Shown piece after piece: positions 13,401-22,035 of a stretch of DNA of 64,000 nucleotides. The DNA comes from Albula goreensis (Eukaryota > Chordata > Actinopteri > Albuliformes > Albulidae). Both the position numbers and the translations under genes were made by a program. Where the stretch lies: NCBI GenBank assembly GCA_022829145.1, contig CM040764.1:868001-932000 (forward strand). Reading direction: 5' to 3'. Positions within the stretch are counted from its first letter, which is position 1. Every line of letters begins with the position of its first letter. The notes beneath the pieces are model-generated. The model did no database searches, was not told the DNA's origin, and was given only the letters and a program-made list of their open reading frames with translations.

Positions 13401-16400
13401 AAGCTGTTCCTTGGACAGTTCTCCAGTAATTCCTCAGATGGAGAATTAATGAATACCTCGGCCTTAGCTGCAGACGTCATGTTTGCAGACACTATAACAC
13501 AAGAGCTTTATGAAGAAACAAGCCAGGATGATTCTGACAGCTTTTGGATCCACTTTTAAATGAGCAAACTGGAAATCCAGCTGGCCACACTACACCAGCT
13601 AACAACCAGCTCATACCAAATTAATTGCCGCTTAATTAGTCACCAAATTCCAAATACACAAGAATCGAAAATACTTTGAAGACTATTAAACAGTGCAGGG
13701 AAAAACAATCACAATGTTTCCAACACAACAATATTCCCTCAGAAAGCAACAATAAATGCGTTGATTACAATGACAGACACCATAGCCACATCACAAAGGT
13801 GAGAGCAGTTTATCACGTTTCTGATCAAACTTTCACTCCACTGGGCAATCAACGCTACAAACGAACATCAATCAGACGTCACCAAGGGTAGTGTCACAAA
13901 GTAGTTTCAATATGACAACAAAATAATTATAGAAGGTAGCAGTTAATGACACAAGCTGACAACTGTTAGCTGAAACCCAGCCACAGCTAAAAAAAACAAC
14001 TACACCTCAAACACACAGTGACAAGTCACCCACACATATGCATAGAATGCAGCTGTACCAGCATGTATCCTTTGCGGCTTGCTTCAATCCGCCTGTGCTC
14101 ACAGGCGGGTGATTACAAACTGGTGGCGCTGAGTGAGCCACCTGGGCGTTAAATGAGCAACTACGGAAGCCTCCCCAGAGGCTAGCCGTGTGAATTAAAT
14201 CCTACGTAACTCACCCATGAGCTAGACTTCAGTGCTCATTCCAGGCTTAAAGAAATTTTGAGCGCTAAACTCACAAGCACAATTTGAGAACCAATCGACG
14301 AGTTAAAAGCAATTGACAAATTTGTTTTAAACATATTTTTTCCCCACACCTGTTATGCACGTACCTTTCCGCCACCGGTGACTCTGTGCCATTAGCCTCA
14401 GTCAGCAGGGAGCTCACTTATCGTCGTCACAGAGTAGAGTTGTAACCGTCATATTTGTGTCTGTCCACTCAACATCTCAACCCTATAGAGTGTCAAAAAA
14501 AAAACAGTGGCAATCAAATGTTTTGAGAACCTTTTTTCTCAAAACTTTCAACACAAACCACAATACGAATCAGCAAACTTACGCTTTTGCACTTTCAGTG
14601 TTACGCACACAACCTATGAACAGCTGCCTGTTATAAGAGGTCATTATGTTTATATATGTATTCATTTGTGAAAAATTAAGGATGTATTTAAAATAAAACA
14701 AAGTTAGTGCATTGCATTGTCTCAGATCCTATGAGACCAGTGGACCTCGGTAACATAGCAGGTGTGTGTAAAGTTTTTAAAAGGAATCATTTAGAACTTA
14801 CTAGAAAGAATTACCAGTTCTGCTCTTCTCTCAGGTTAATTCTAAATTAACCTGATTTATAAAGGTGTGATACCTGAGTTTAAGGTTTTGGTAATTCTGT
14901 CTCAAATCCCTGTGTTAGTGTGCAAACAAAACAAAAGAGCTGACTTTTGTATCATATGTTCATATCATATGTTGTATCATGTGTAGTGTTGACTAGTCTG
15001 CAAAATCAGTTTTTTGTTTGCATTTTGTGAAAGCAACAACAAATGACTTTAGCTATAATAGTGTTTTGTTGATTTAGGTTTAAGTTTTGACATTGCGGAC
15101 CACAGTTTCATTGTCAATTGATAGAAAATCCTGAAGTGTAGTCTCTCAAACGTGGCTGAATTGGAGTTGTCAGTTTAATAACTCTTTATAGCTCTTATAA
15201 TATGATAACCTTTGACTTCAGTGGGTTTACTCCCTGCAATGTATACCGCTGGTTCTTTGTTCTTGAGTGCACTGTGGCCCCTACTGACCACAGATCCCTA
15301 CTGTGCAAAATAGATGTAATTTATTCATTCCTTCATTTACGCACAGATTTTTTTGAACATTTGCGTGTGATTTTTTTTTTTTTTTGGGGGGGGCATAACA
15401 TGGTTTATGGAAAATATTTTACATAATATGAAAATCTGTGTGTAATGTCTCTCTAGGGCTCTCCCCCACAGTGAAGAAGAGTGAGATGGACAGCCCCTCC
15501 CCACAGGACAGCTCACCCCGCCTCACCTTCACACAGCACCACCGACCTGTGATCGCTGTGCACAGCGGTGAGTGCTGCTACCGCTCACTCAATCACTCAC
15601 ACAGGCACAGACACACACACATTTTGTATAGCATATTGTGCCAATTAAAATAGCATATTGCTAACAGACACAGAGACTGTAATGATCTAAACCGGCATGT
15701 CGGTGATAGACACTTGGGCTGTGGTCCAATCCGTGAAATGGTCCGCCCTCGCACACTTTCACTAGCCATTTCCACTTGGGAGAATCCCTTTGGAATCTGG
15801 AAGTTGTTCATTGGCCAGTTGAAGTGCAGTCCAATCTGTTATAAATGCGAGGGAAAGAACACGAGACCCTTGATTTAGCTTAAGGGAACGAGTCCGCAAA
15901 GGTACAGACTGGAGGCATTGAAATTTCACAAAGTGAATCATCTCAACTCCTAACTTCCTGTTTAAGTGTCTTAAACCCCTAACTTCCTGTTTAAGTGGCT
16001 TAAACCCTTAACTTCCTGTTTAAACCAGTGGTTTTCTTTGGTTTTATTTTAAAGGGTCCGATGTCCAAACTGAACAGCTAATACAATTACGAGCACAGAA
16101 CGACAAAAGAAATGGTTCAAAATTAGCAAATGGGAGTGAGTGTTGCTCATAGGGACAGTATGCAAGTGGAAGTACACAATGGCGGATCAATTTATGGACT
16201 AGACCGCAGCCCAGCTGTTGTAAGTAGTGACTGAAGTCTAGGCAGCAACTAGAGTGCAGCTCGGACTGCGTATTTCTGTCCAAACCCGACCCGAGTCCGA
16301 GAGAGTAGCAACCGAGCCCGTCCCAAACCCAACAGGCATTCTGTTTCTATGTCCGAACCCGACCCAAGAACAACGCAGTTAATGTCAGCTGAAGCACTGT

Positions 16401-19400
16401 GTTCACCTGTCACGCAATTGTTACCATGGTTACGGCTTGCCTGTTTACCCCGATCACACACGTGTGGGCACTTTGCATCCTGCACCCTCTGTCCTCATGT
16501 CAATGCAAGGCAGAATTCCCAGTTTTCTTCCTGTCATATCTAATCAGAACCTCACACGTTTTTTTACATTTTACATAACCAACTGCTTCGCTATTATCTG
16601 CATTGACGACTAAATCGAAATGCCTCCATACCATCGATTTCCCTGCATAGTTTTTTGTACTTTGAAATTTCCCCGATGACAAATTTTGTTTGGCGTCCTC
16701 CATCTTTAGCCTATGAATATATACCATCTGAAATAGCCAATGTGTTGTGTTGTCACGTAAATAAACAAACCCCAGCACTGAATAGAAGGTTAACCAACAC
16801 ACAGACAGTAGGTCCATCATTTTTATTAATTTTTTTCGCTACTTTTTCTCGAAAAAGATCTTGAAGCACCATGTCAACTTGGCAAACCCATCCTAATTGG
16901 GAGTTTCAACAGTTGCCTAGTAATTGTTTGGCGAACTTGACTGAACCCAACACGAATCGAATATCATTTCTAAATTTTTGTCCAAACCCGGCACGACCCA
17001 TTGGGTCCCAACATGTCCCATCAGGCTCAGGTCAGGTAGAGTAGAGTAGTAGGAATGATTTTTATATATCTATATATATGTATGTATATATACATACATG
17101 TATGTATATACATATATAAAAACATATATACACATATACTGATCTCACATGTGCAGGTTTATAAAAGAATGGCAGTTGGTATGAAAGAGTTTTTAAACCT
17201 ATGACTGCCACCTACGACCAGAAGGAAGCAGCTTAAACTCTTATCTCATGTTAAAAGTTAAAATAGATTCAATGAAAGATCAGAGACTTGTCAACATTAA
17301 AATTGCAAAGCTTACAAAGGAAGAACAGTAAGTATCCATCCTAGGGCACAGCTGCTGTTCATGTTTACCTGATAATTTATTAAGGATGAGTCTAAATCAG
17401 TCTAAATCAGAGTTTAGTCTAAATCAGACAGGGTGGGGAGGAATAGCAACCTGCTGTACTTCTTGAGTAGAGGGGCAGATTTCAGTAGGTTTAGAGTAAG
17501 GGATTGTGGGGCAGATTTCAGTAGGCATGGAGTAAGGGATTGTGGGGCAGATTTCAGTAGGCATGGAGTAAGGGATTGTGGGACAGATTTCAGTAGGCAT
17601 GAAGTAAGGGATTGTGGGACAGATTTCGGTAGGCATGAAGTAAGGGATTGTGGGACAGATTTCGGTAGGCATGAAGTAAGGGATTGTGGGGCAGATTTCA
17701 GTAGGCATGAAGTAAGGGATTGTGGGGCAGATTTCAGTAGGCATGAAGTAAGGGATTGTGGGGCAGATTTCAGTAGGGCTGGAGTAGGGGATTGTGGGGC
17801 AGATTTCAGTAGGCCTGAAGTAAGGGATTGTGGGGCTGATTTCAGTAGGCATGAAGTAAGGGATTGTGGGACAGATTTCAGTAGGCATGAAGTAAGGGAT
17901 TGTGGGGCAGACTTGGGGATTGTGGGGCAGATTTCAAGTAAGAGATTGCTTCCTCCGTCCCTGCAGGAATCTCCAGGTCTCCACACCCCTCTTCCTCTTT
18001 GCACTTCCCCTCCACCCCAATCGTACCCCAGTCAGTCACATCCTACTTCCCGCACACCACCATCCGCTACCCTCCACACCTCAGCTCCCAGGACCCCCTC
18101 AAGGATCTGGTCTCCCTGGCCTGTGAACCCTCCAACCAGCAGCCTGGCACGGTAAGATCCCGGCCAATCAGCTCCCTGCTGGCTGTCTGTAGTCTGTGGT
18201 CTGTAGCACTGCACTCACCTCAGTAAGTATGCATCAGCGCCATCTGTTGGTGGACTGCAGTACTGCACCCAGCTCAGTGAGTGTGCTTCAACTCCCCAAA
18301 AACTGAGATTTCAGTGAAAGTATGAGTATTTTACCAGGAAACTTTCATCTCTATCATCCTGCTAAAGTGATTTGCCAGTGGTCTGATGTTTTTTTGTGGA
18401 CGTTTTGCAGATTTTGCGTAGTTTTCCGGTTCATAAAGTTAATTAGCAACAAGGTGGAATATCTTTTCTAAATTTAGTTTCCATGAACTGTACCCCTCTC
18501 TACTTCTGTTTTTGGAGTATGTTTTGTAAATTAGTACTCTTATACTGTTTTATTTGAGATGTGTGCATGTGTGTGTCTTTGTATACAAGAAAAGGTGTCA
18601 GTAACTGTGTGTATTTGTGACTTAGCATGCGTGTGTCTATATGTACGTGTGTGTGAGTGAGCACACGTGTCTATGTGTATGTATGAGTCATTTTGTGTGT
18701 GAGTGTGTGTGTGTGTGTGTGTGGGTATTAGTGAATATGTAAGTGAGTGAAAGTGTGTGTGTGGGTGCGTGTGTCTGTGTGAGAGAATGTGTAAGTCAGT
18801 GAAAGTGTGTGTGTGTGGGTGTGAGTGAAAGTGTGTGTTTCACATGGGGGTCCTGTCTCTCAGACTGAACTGTGCTGTTTCTTGGCTCCAGCTGAATGGC
18901 AGTGGGCCGGTGAAGGTCTCCAGTCACTACATCTCCTCGCAGATCCTGGGGCCTCCAGCACACTCCAGTCTGCCCAGGCTGACCCTGCCGCTAGACTCCA
19001 AACCCACCACCACCACCGAGGGAGGAGCCAGCTCCCCTGCATCACCAAGTGAGTGGGCCCCGCCCCTCAGCCCTGTCACACTCTTCACTGACCAACACTA
19101 CACACCTACCCACACACACAACACTCCACGCACTCTACACCACACACACAACACTACACGCACTCTACACCACACACACAACACTACACACACTCTACAC
19201 CACACACACAACACTACACACAGTCTACACCACACACACACCACTACACACACTCTACACCACACACACAACACCAGAGACACTCTACCCCACACACAAA
19301 ACACTACACGCACTCTACACCACACACACAACACTACACGCACTCTACACCACACACACACCACTACACACACTCTACACCACACACACAACACCAGACA

Positions 19401-20671
19401 CACTCTACCCCACACACAAAACACTACACCCACTCTACACCACACACACAACACTACACGCACTCTACACCACACACACAACACTACACGCACTCTACAC
19501 CACACACACAACACTACACACACTCTACACCACACATGCTTTACCCCACACTACCCAAACACACACATCCTACACCACACACTCTACCCCACACACACCC
19601 TACACCACAAACACTCTACACCACACACACAACACTACACACACTCTACACCACACACACAACACTACACACACTCTACACCACACATGCTTTACCCCAC
19701 ACTACCCAAACACACCTTACACCACACACTCTACCCCACACACACCCTACACCACAAACACTCTACACCACACACACAACACTACACACACTCTACACCA
19801 CACACACACCACTACACACACTCTACACCACACATGCTTTACCCCACACTAACCCAAACACACCCTACACCACACACTCTACCCCACACACACCCTACAC
19901 CACAAACACTCTACACCACACACACAACACTACACACACTCTACACCACACATGCTTTACGCCACACTGCCCAAGCACACCCTACCCCACACACTCTACT
20001 CCACACACACCCTACACCACCCACACTCTACACCACCCACACTCAACCCCAAACACACCCTTCACTAAACTCACCCTACACCACACACACTATCCACATA
20101 CACCCTACTCCACACACATCCTGCTCTATGCATACCCTTCACCCACTCTGACCCAAATACTCCATTTCCCACACTCCCTATTTATTAGTTTATAAATAGG
20201 ACTGGATGTTGAATGGACTGGGTTTAGCTTGTTCATATTGGGCTGAGGTTAGGATGTGGTGAGGTGGCGTGTGAAGAATTTGTGGGAGTTTAGATATGGA
20301 CCGTTCTGTAAGATTTTGTGCAGATTTTGTGTCTGTGGGTTTATGCTGAGAGTTTGTGTGAGTTAGGATATGGCAGACGTATTTGAAGAGTCGGACCCTT
20401 ATGCAGTCTCTCCCTGCTTCTCCCCAGCGTACTCAGCTCCTGGTACACCCCCAACCAGCCGGTCCTTTGTAGGCATTGGAACGCGGGACCCTGGAGGGCT
20501 GTATCAAGCACAGGTAATAACTATACCCTAAGAAAAGCAAGATCACACACACTCCACACCAATCCATTTATGGCCAACACCCGTACAGCCCACATACTCC
20601 ACATGGTCCACACTGACACACACACACACACACACACACACACAGCTCACACTGACATACACTCCACACTG

Positions 20672-20711
<40 letters not shown>

Positions 20712-20840
20712 ACTCTCCAAACTGACACACACTCCACACCACACTGACACACGCACCACATACTCCACACTGACGCACACACACATACACGCATTCCACA
20801 CAGCTCACACTGACACACACTCAACACTGGCACACACTCT

Positions 20841-20876
<36 letters not shown>

Positions 20877-21702
20877 CACAATCTGAAAAAGCCCTTGGAA
20901 CATCGAAAGCCTAAATGTGTCCTGGAACATAAACTCTTTCATCTTCCACCTTACTTTTATATTGGAAGACAAGAAAAGCACTTTCTAATTTCTTTGGCAG
21001 ATTGCTTCTTTTTCCCCTGTTGGTTTTTCCATTCACCATTTCATGTTCACAGTTACTGAAGCTCAGTGCTGTGGTGACAGTTTCCAGTTTGCCCACAGTT
21101 CTTTCCATATGTCCACATAGAAACATAACGGTCCAAAGACTTGGTGTACTTTAATATTGCTTTCTTCTCCAGTCTTTTTATTTGGTAATATAAGCCCAGA
21201 CACTGCGTGACTCAGAGTAAATTCACTGTGCGAATGGTGTGTGAATCAGAGTTAATTAAGAGACATTTGTGTGCGCTAATATGTGAGTGTGTGTGTATGT
21301 GTATGTATGTGTTTGTGGGTGTGTATATGAATGTGTGCGTGTGCATATGTGTGTGGGTGCATATGTGTGTGTATATGTGTGTCTGTGCCTGTAAGTCTGT
21401 GTGTGTGTGTGTGTGTGTGTGTATGCGTGTATGAATGACAGTGTGAATCGGGGTTAATTCACGTGACTAGCATGTGAATTAGGATGAATTCACTGTGTGA
21501 ATGGCATGTGAGTTCATAGTCCTGAGACAGTTGTGTGTGTGTGTGTGTGTGTGTGTTAGAGAGAGAGACTGCTGTATGTGTGATGTGTGGGGTGCGTAAC
21601 GCACAGGGCCAGCTCAGGCCTGGCTGTGCGTCTGTCGCTCAGGGACTTTATGGTCTGGATCTCCCCCAGTGGTGAGCAGACCTCGTCTCACACACACACG
21701 CG

Positions 21703-21765
<63 letters not shown>

Positions 21766-22035
21766 CTGTGAATTCATCCAAATTCACATGCCAGTCACGT
21801 GAATTAACCCCGATTCACACTGTCATTCATACACGCATACACACACACACACACAGACACACACACACATATGCACACGCACACATTCGTATACACACCC
21901 ACAAACACATACATACACATACACACACACTCACATATTAGCACACACACACACACTTCCAGGCAGTAAACGGATCACTTTTAACTGTGTTTTTCCGCTC
22001 TGTCTGTCTTTCAGTCCTGGTACCTGGGAAACTGA
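1370..22035 (+). CDS. nfic: Nuclear factor I C (3' part of gene, nine exons)
   Basis: NFIC is a CTF/NF-I transcription factor that binds TTGGC(N5)GCCAA as a dimer in the nucleus. The DNA-binding domain is encoded upstream of this window. Seen here is the whole proline/serine-rich activation region in nine exons: 1370-1441, 6864-6938, 9973-10096, 10416-10540, 15457-15567, 17967-18151, 18892-19048, 20428-20513 and 22015-22035. All have GT/AG borders, and the phases chain without a gap or stop to the TGA at 22033. Diagnostic strings include [62 protein letters not shown] and the C-terminal SWYLGN. They match vertebrate NFIC exon by exon rather than NFIA, NFIB or NFIX (family knowledge). No frameshift is present, even across a coding run of eight G. 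Alternative splicing of the tail is known for NFI genes; which isoforms are used here cannot be seen. Confidence 0.96.
3035..3304. repeat. Diverged direct duplication, about 105 bp
   Basis: Two similar blocks, about 3035-3134 and 3207-3304, share GACATGTTCCTGAGTATTCC-type sequence, the following CAACCCC/CCTTTCATTGA and a T-rich TTCTGTA-GTCC end. They are about 170 bases apart, so this is a degenerate tandem pair or two ends of one element. No coding role is seen. Confidence 0.75.
3962..4715 (-). mobile_element. BEL/Pao LTR-retrotransposon pol remnant
   Basis: Read on the minus strand from 4715, a 115-residue stretch contains [20 protein letters not shown] followed by LLGLVVNGP. This resembles the protease-to-RT segment of BEL/Pao polyproteins (typical form: EPWEV-NS-D-GPYAIKT-LGWVVNGP). 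After stops, sequence near 4300-4180 reads like the pre-integrase linker, and 4177-3962 contains [13 protein letters not shown], the LRVGGRL motif at the start of BEL/Pao integrase. Most of RT is missing and several stops are present. No LTRs were identified. It is a dead internal fragment. Confidence 0.72.
5176..5269 (-). mobile_element. PIF/Harbinger transposase C-terminal fragment
   Basis: The minus strand encodes [17 protein letters not shown], matching the ACCVLHNIA--HG-P-P motif near the end of HARBI1-type transposases. The reading frame then leaves the homology. No terminal repeats were assigned. It is a short relic. Confidence 0.68.
5833..6210. repeat. Tandem of about 165-bp units, 2.3 copies
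   Basis: Copies begin near 5833, 5995 and 6168. Each starts TGCCCATGACAATTTGAT or a close variant, runs through a T-rich segment with GTGGCACATA-A, and ends with CCAAATTGCTACA-TAAAAATGCA. The third copy is cut short. This is a satellite-like local amplification within the nfic intron. Confidence 0.78.
6340..6430 (+). repeat. Dispersed repeat, copy 1
   Basis: About 90 bases (AAGTGTAGACGACGAGACCA through GATGGCGTGACTGCAGTATT) are clearly related to 33,418-33,505, where the order and spacing are the same. The family is not one I can name; see also the copy at 33.4 kb. Confidence 0.72.
6864..6938 (+). CDS. nfic: nfic exon: [17 protein letters not shown]
   Basis: Acceptor CTTTCACAG, donor GTAAGT. 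The 75 bases complete the split Asp codon and encode [20 protein letters not shown] and then VQVSR, the conserved NFI segment (human NFIC: [21 protein letters not shown]). It ends with one base of a Thr codon. Confidence 0.95.
7431..7675. repeat. 41-bp tandem repeat, six copies
   Basis: Six units of about 41 bases, each carrying CCTATTGGACAGAGCATAAT and then GACAAGGCATACA. The fifth and sixth copies are slightly diverged. ATTGG is an inverted CCAAT box, but nothing else suggests a regulatory role. Lies in an nfic intron. Confidence 0.9.
7940..8730 (+). mobile_element. hAT (ZBED5/GTF2IRD2-type) transposase remnant
   Basis: The plus strand shows [20 protein letters not shown] and [12 protein letters not shown], like the degenerate BED-like start of these host-related hAT transposases. 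After a large internal deletion comes [20 protein letters not shown] then [20 protein letters not shown] (about 8398-8520), then [14 protein letters not shown] (about 8567-8608). These match the LADIF-HLNKLNLSLQG and STYLCEAGFSAM motifs of the family. Multiple stops and frame changes show that it is dead. Terminal repeats were not resolved. Confidence 0.75.
9368..9692. mobile_element. pogo/Tigger-like MITE with TA target duplication
   Basis: A 325-base non-coding element. The left end CAGGAGGTCCTCCAGGTTAC and the inverted right end CAGGGGGTCCTCGACTTACG form terminal inverted repeats, and TA flanks both sides. The CAG ends and TA duplication fit the pogo/Tigger branch of Tc1/mariner. Lies in an nfic intron. 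Confidence 0.85.
9973..10096 (+). CDS. nfic: nfic exon: [20 protein letters not shown]
   Basis: The acceptor is GCACAG. The 124 bases encode [30 protein letters not shown] and [12 protein letters not shown], near identical to human NFIC. It includes a G8 run (10053-10060) that is in frame. The donor is the weak GTCAGC, supported because the phase (two bases of Gly) joins perfectly to the next exon. Confidence 0.96.
10125..10161. repeat. (CTCA)n microsatellite
   Basis: About nine perfect CTCA/ACTC tetranucleotides start 28 bases after an nfic donor. Looser ACTC-rich sequence continues to about 10,230. Confidence 0.9.
10416..10540 (+). CDS. nfic: nfic exon: [18 protein letters not shown]
   Basis: Acceptor CTCTTTCAG, donor GTGAGC. 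The 125 bases encode [35 protein letters not shown] and PEDMEG, matching human NFIC ([18 protein letters not shown] through NWTEDMEGG). Confidence 0.96.
10548..10650. repeat. 24-bp minisatellite at a splice donor
   Basis: Four to five copies of CACACCTGTCATACACGTTC plus CTTT start about eight bases past the donor of the preceding nfic exon. Because 24 is a multiple of three, the exon frame stays open through the array (SHLSYTFL repeats) to about 10,749. Confidence 0.9.
11372..13480 (-). mobile_element. Ty3-like LTR element with INT upstream of RT (Gmr1-type), degraded
   Basis: Read on the minus strand. A Gag start lies at 13480 ([20 protein letters not shown]), with [13 protein letters not shown] Gag sequence after it. 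A degenerate zinc knuckle ([17 protein letters not shown]) lies near 12,850. A protease tail ([16 protein letters not shown]) lies near 12,430-12,480. An integrase piece (VDRIGPLP, then THFPVAVPL, then [15 protein letters not shown]) runs to 11,700. The start of RT follows at 11,593-11,372 ([20 protein letters not shown] then KEVEYML). Integrase therefore precedes RT. Integrase is cut after its second catalytic Asp block, RT is cut early, and stops abound. LTRs were not found; 10,690-11,340 may be its 3' flank. It is antisense within an nfic intron. Confidence 0.85.
13481..15456 (+). other. nfic intron, remainder
   Basis: The 13.5-14.45 kb part may contain the 5' untranslated region or LTR of the neighbouring minus-strand retroelement, but I found no matching copy to prove an LTR. 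The 14.45-15.45 kb part is AT-rich and unassigned, with a T/G homopolymer at about 15,369-15,392 close before the next exon. Confidence 0.4.
15457..15567 (+). CDS. nfic: nfic exon: [14 protein letters not shown]
   Basis: Acceptor CTCTCTAG, donor GTGAGT. The 111 bases encode [20 protein letters not shown] then [16 protein letters not shown]. Compared with human NFIC, a few residues of the KSPFN insert are absent. Confidence 0.96.
15937..16030. repeat. Short 28-bp tandem repeat, three copies
   Basis: Three copies of TAACTTCCTGTTTAAGTG plus GCTTAAACCC. ACTTCCTG is an ETS-type core, but there is no further support for function. Confidence 0.8.
16260..17040 (-). mobile_element. hAT transposon remnant with BED zinc finger
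   Basis: The minus strand at about 16,660-16,500 encodes [20 protein letters not shown], then [20 protein letters not shown] and SALH. This is the BED finger of hAT transposases (VW-F--V-----V-CK-C---L-Y--KK-GTS-L--H). The cysteine spacing is altered (C-x3-C), so the finger is probably broken. Repeated CCAAACCCGACCC-like sequence lies at both edges (about 16,279 and 16,979). Lies in an nfic intron. Confidence 0.72.
17473..17940. repeat. 36-bp minisatellite ending at a splice acceptor
   Basis: Thirteen copies of a 36-base unit (GGCATGAAGTAAGGGATTGT then GGGGCAGATTTCAGTA). The last copy runs to within about 27 bases of the next nfic exon. Each unit contains TTTCAG followed by GAAGTAAGG, so it repeats acceptor- and donor-like strings. 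Long open frames on both strands come from the period being a multiple of three. Confidence 0.95.
17967..18151 (+). CDS. nfic: nfic exon: [11 protein letters not shown]
   Basis: Acceptor TCCCTGCAG, donor GTAAGA. The 185 bases encode [20 protein letters not shown], then [20 protein letters not shown] and [17 protein letters not shown], matching human NFIC almost throughout. Ends on a codon boundary. Confidence 0.96.
18892..19048 (+). CDS. nfic: nfic exon: LNGSG to [10 protein letters not shown]
   Basis: Acceptor TTGGCTCCAG, donor GTGAGT. The 157 bases start in phase 0 and encode [20 protein letters not shown], then [20 protein letters not shown] and ASSPASP, equivalent to human LNGSGQLKMPSH through TSEGGATSPTSPS. 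The frame stays open beyond the donor for about 367 codons through the following intron repeat. Confidence 0.95.
19112..20160. repeat. 30-bp AC-rich minisatellite with higher-order blocks
   Basis: Units of ACTACACACACTCTACACCA plus CACACACAAC (30 bases) repeat strictly to about 19,535. A larger pattern follows, with CACATGCTTTACCCCACACT recurring at about 19,531, 19,682, 19,831 and 19,945. The array starts about 65 bases after an nfic donor. The His/Thr-rich open frames across it are repeat artefacts unless the intron is retained. Confidence 0.95.
20428..20513 (+). CDS. nfic: nfic exon: [18 protein letters not shown]
   Basis: Acceptor TTCTCCCCAG, donor GTAATA. The 86 bases encode [20 protein letters not shown] then PGGLYQAQ (human: NRSFVGLGPRDPAGIYQAQ). 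Ends on a codon boundary. Confidence 0.96.
20617..20880. repeat. Interrupted (CA)n tract
   Basis: Several CA runs separated by CTCCACACTGACACAC-like spacers; a compound microsatellite beginning about 100 bases after an nfic donor. Confidence 0.9.
21271..21946. repeat. Long inverted repeat with (CA)n in the loop
   Basis: The left arm (about 21,271-21,494) and right arm (about 21,767-21,946) are reverse complements with only a few mismatches plus extra GT/TG repeats in the left arm. Shared unique strings include GAATCGGGGTTAATTCACGT, GCGTGTATGAATGACAGTGT and CTAATATGTGAGTGTGTGTG. The arms are about 270 bases apart; the loop contains a (CA)n run (21,707-21,762). The structure fills the end of the last nfic intron, about 70 bases before the final acceptor. 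Confidence 0.93.
22015..22035 (+). CDS. nfic: nfic terminal exon: SWYLGN, stop
   Basis: Acceptor GTCTTTCAG. It encodes SWYLGN and TGA at 22033-22035. The SWYLG ending is the classical C-terminus of NFIC isoform 1; an extra Asn is present here. Confidence 0.95.
   Translation, partial: SWYLGN

Noticed and set aside
17045..17140. Palindromic AT-rich TATATACATACATGTATGTA region as a regulatory cruciform
   Set aside because: It is low-complexity (TA/TG) sequence next to a hAT remnant; self-complementarity is expected by composition.
17433..18155. 240-codon plus-strand and 196-codon minus-strand frames with 12-residue repeats
   Set aside because: Product of the 36-base array; the plus-strand frame enters the nfic exon out of its true frame.
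18835..20151. 438-codon open frame rich in His and Thr
   Set aside because: Only the first part is a real nfic exon; the rest is a 30-base AC-rich intron minisatellite whose period keeps frames open.
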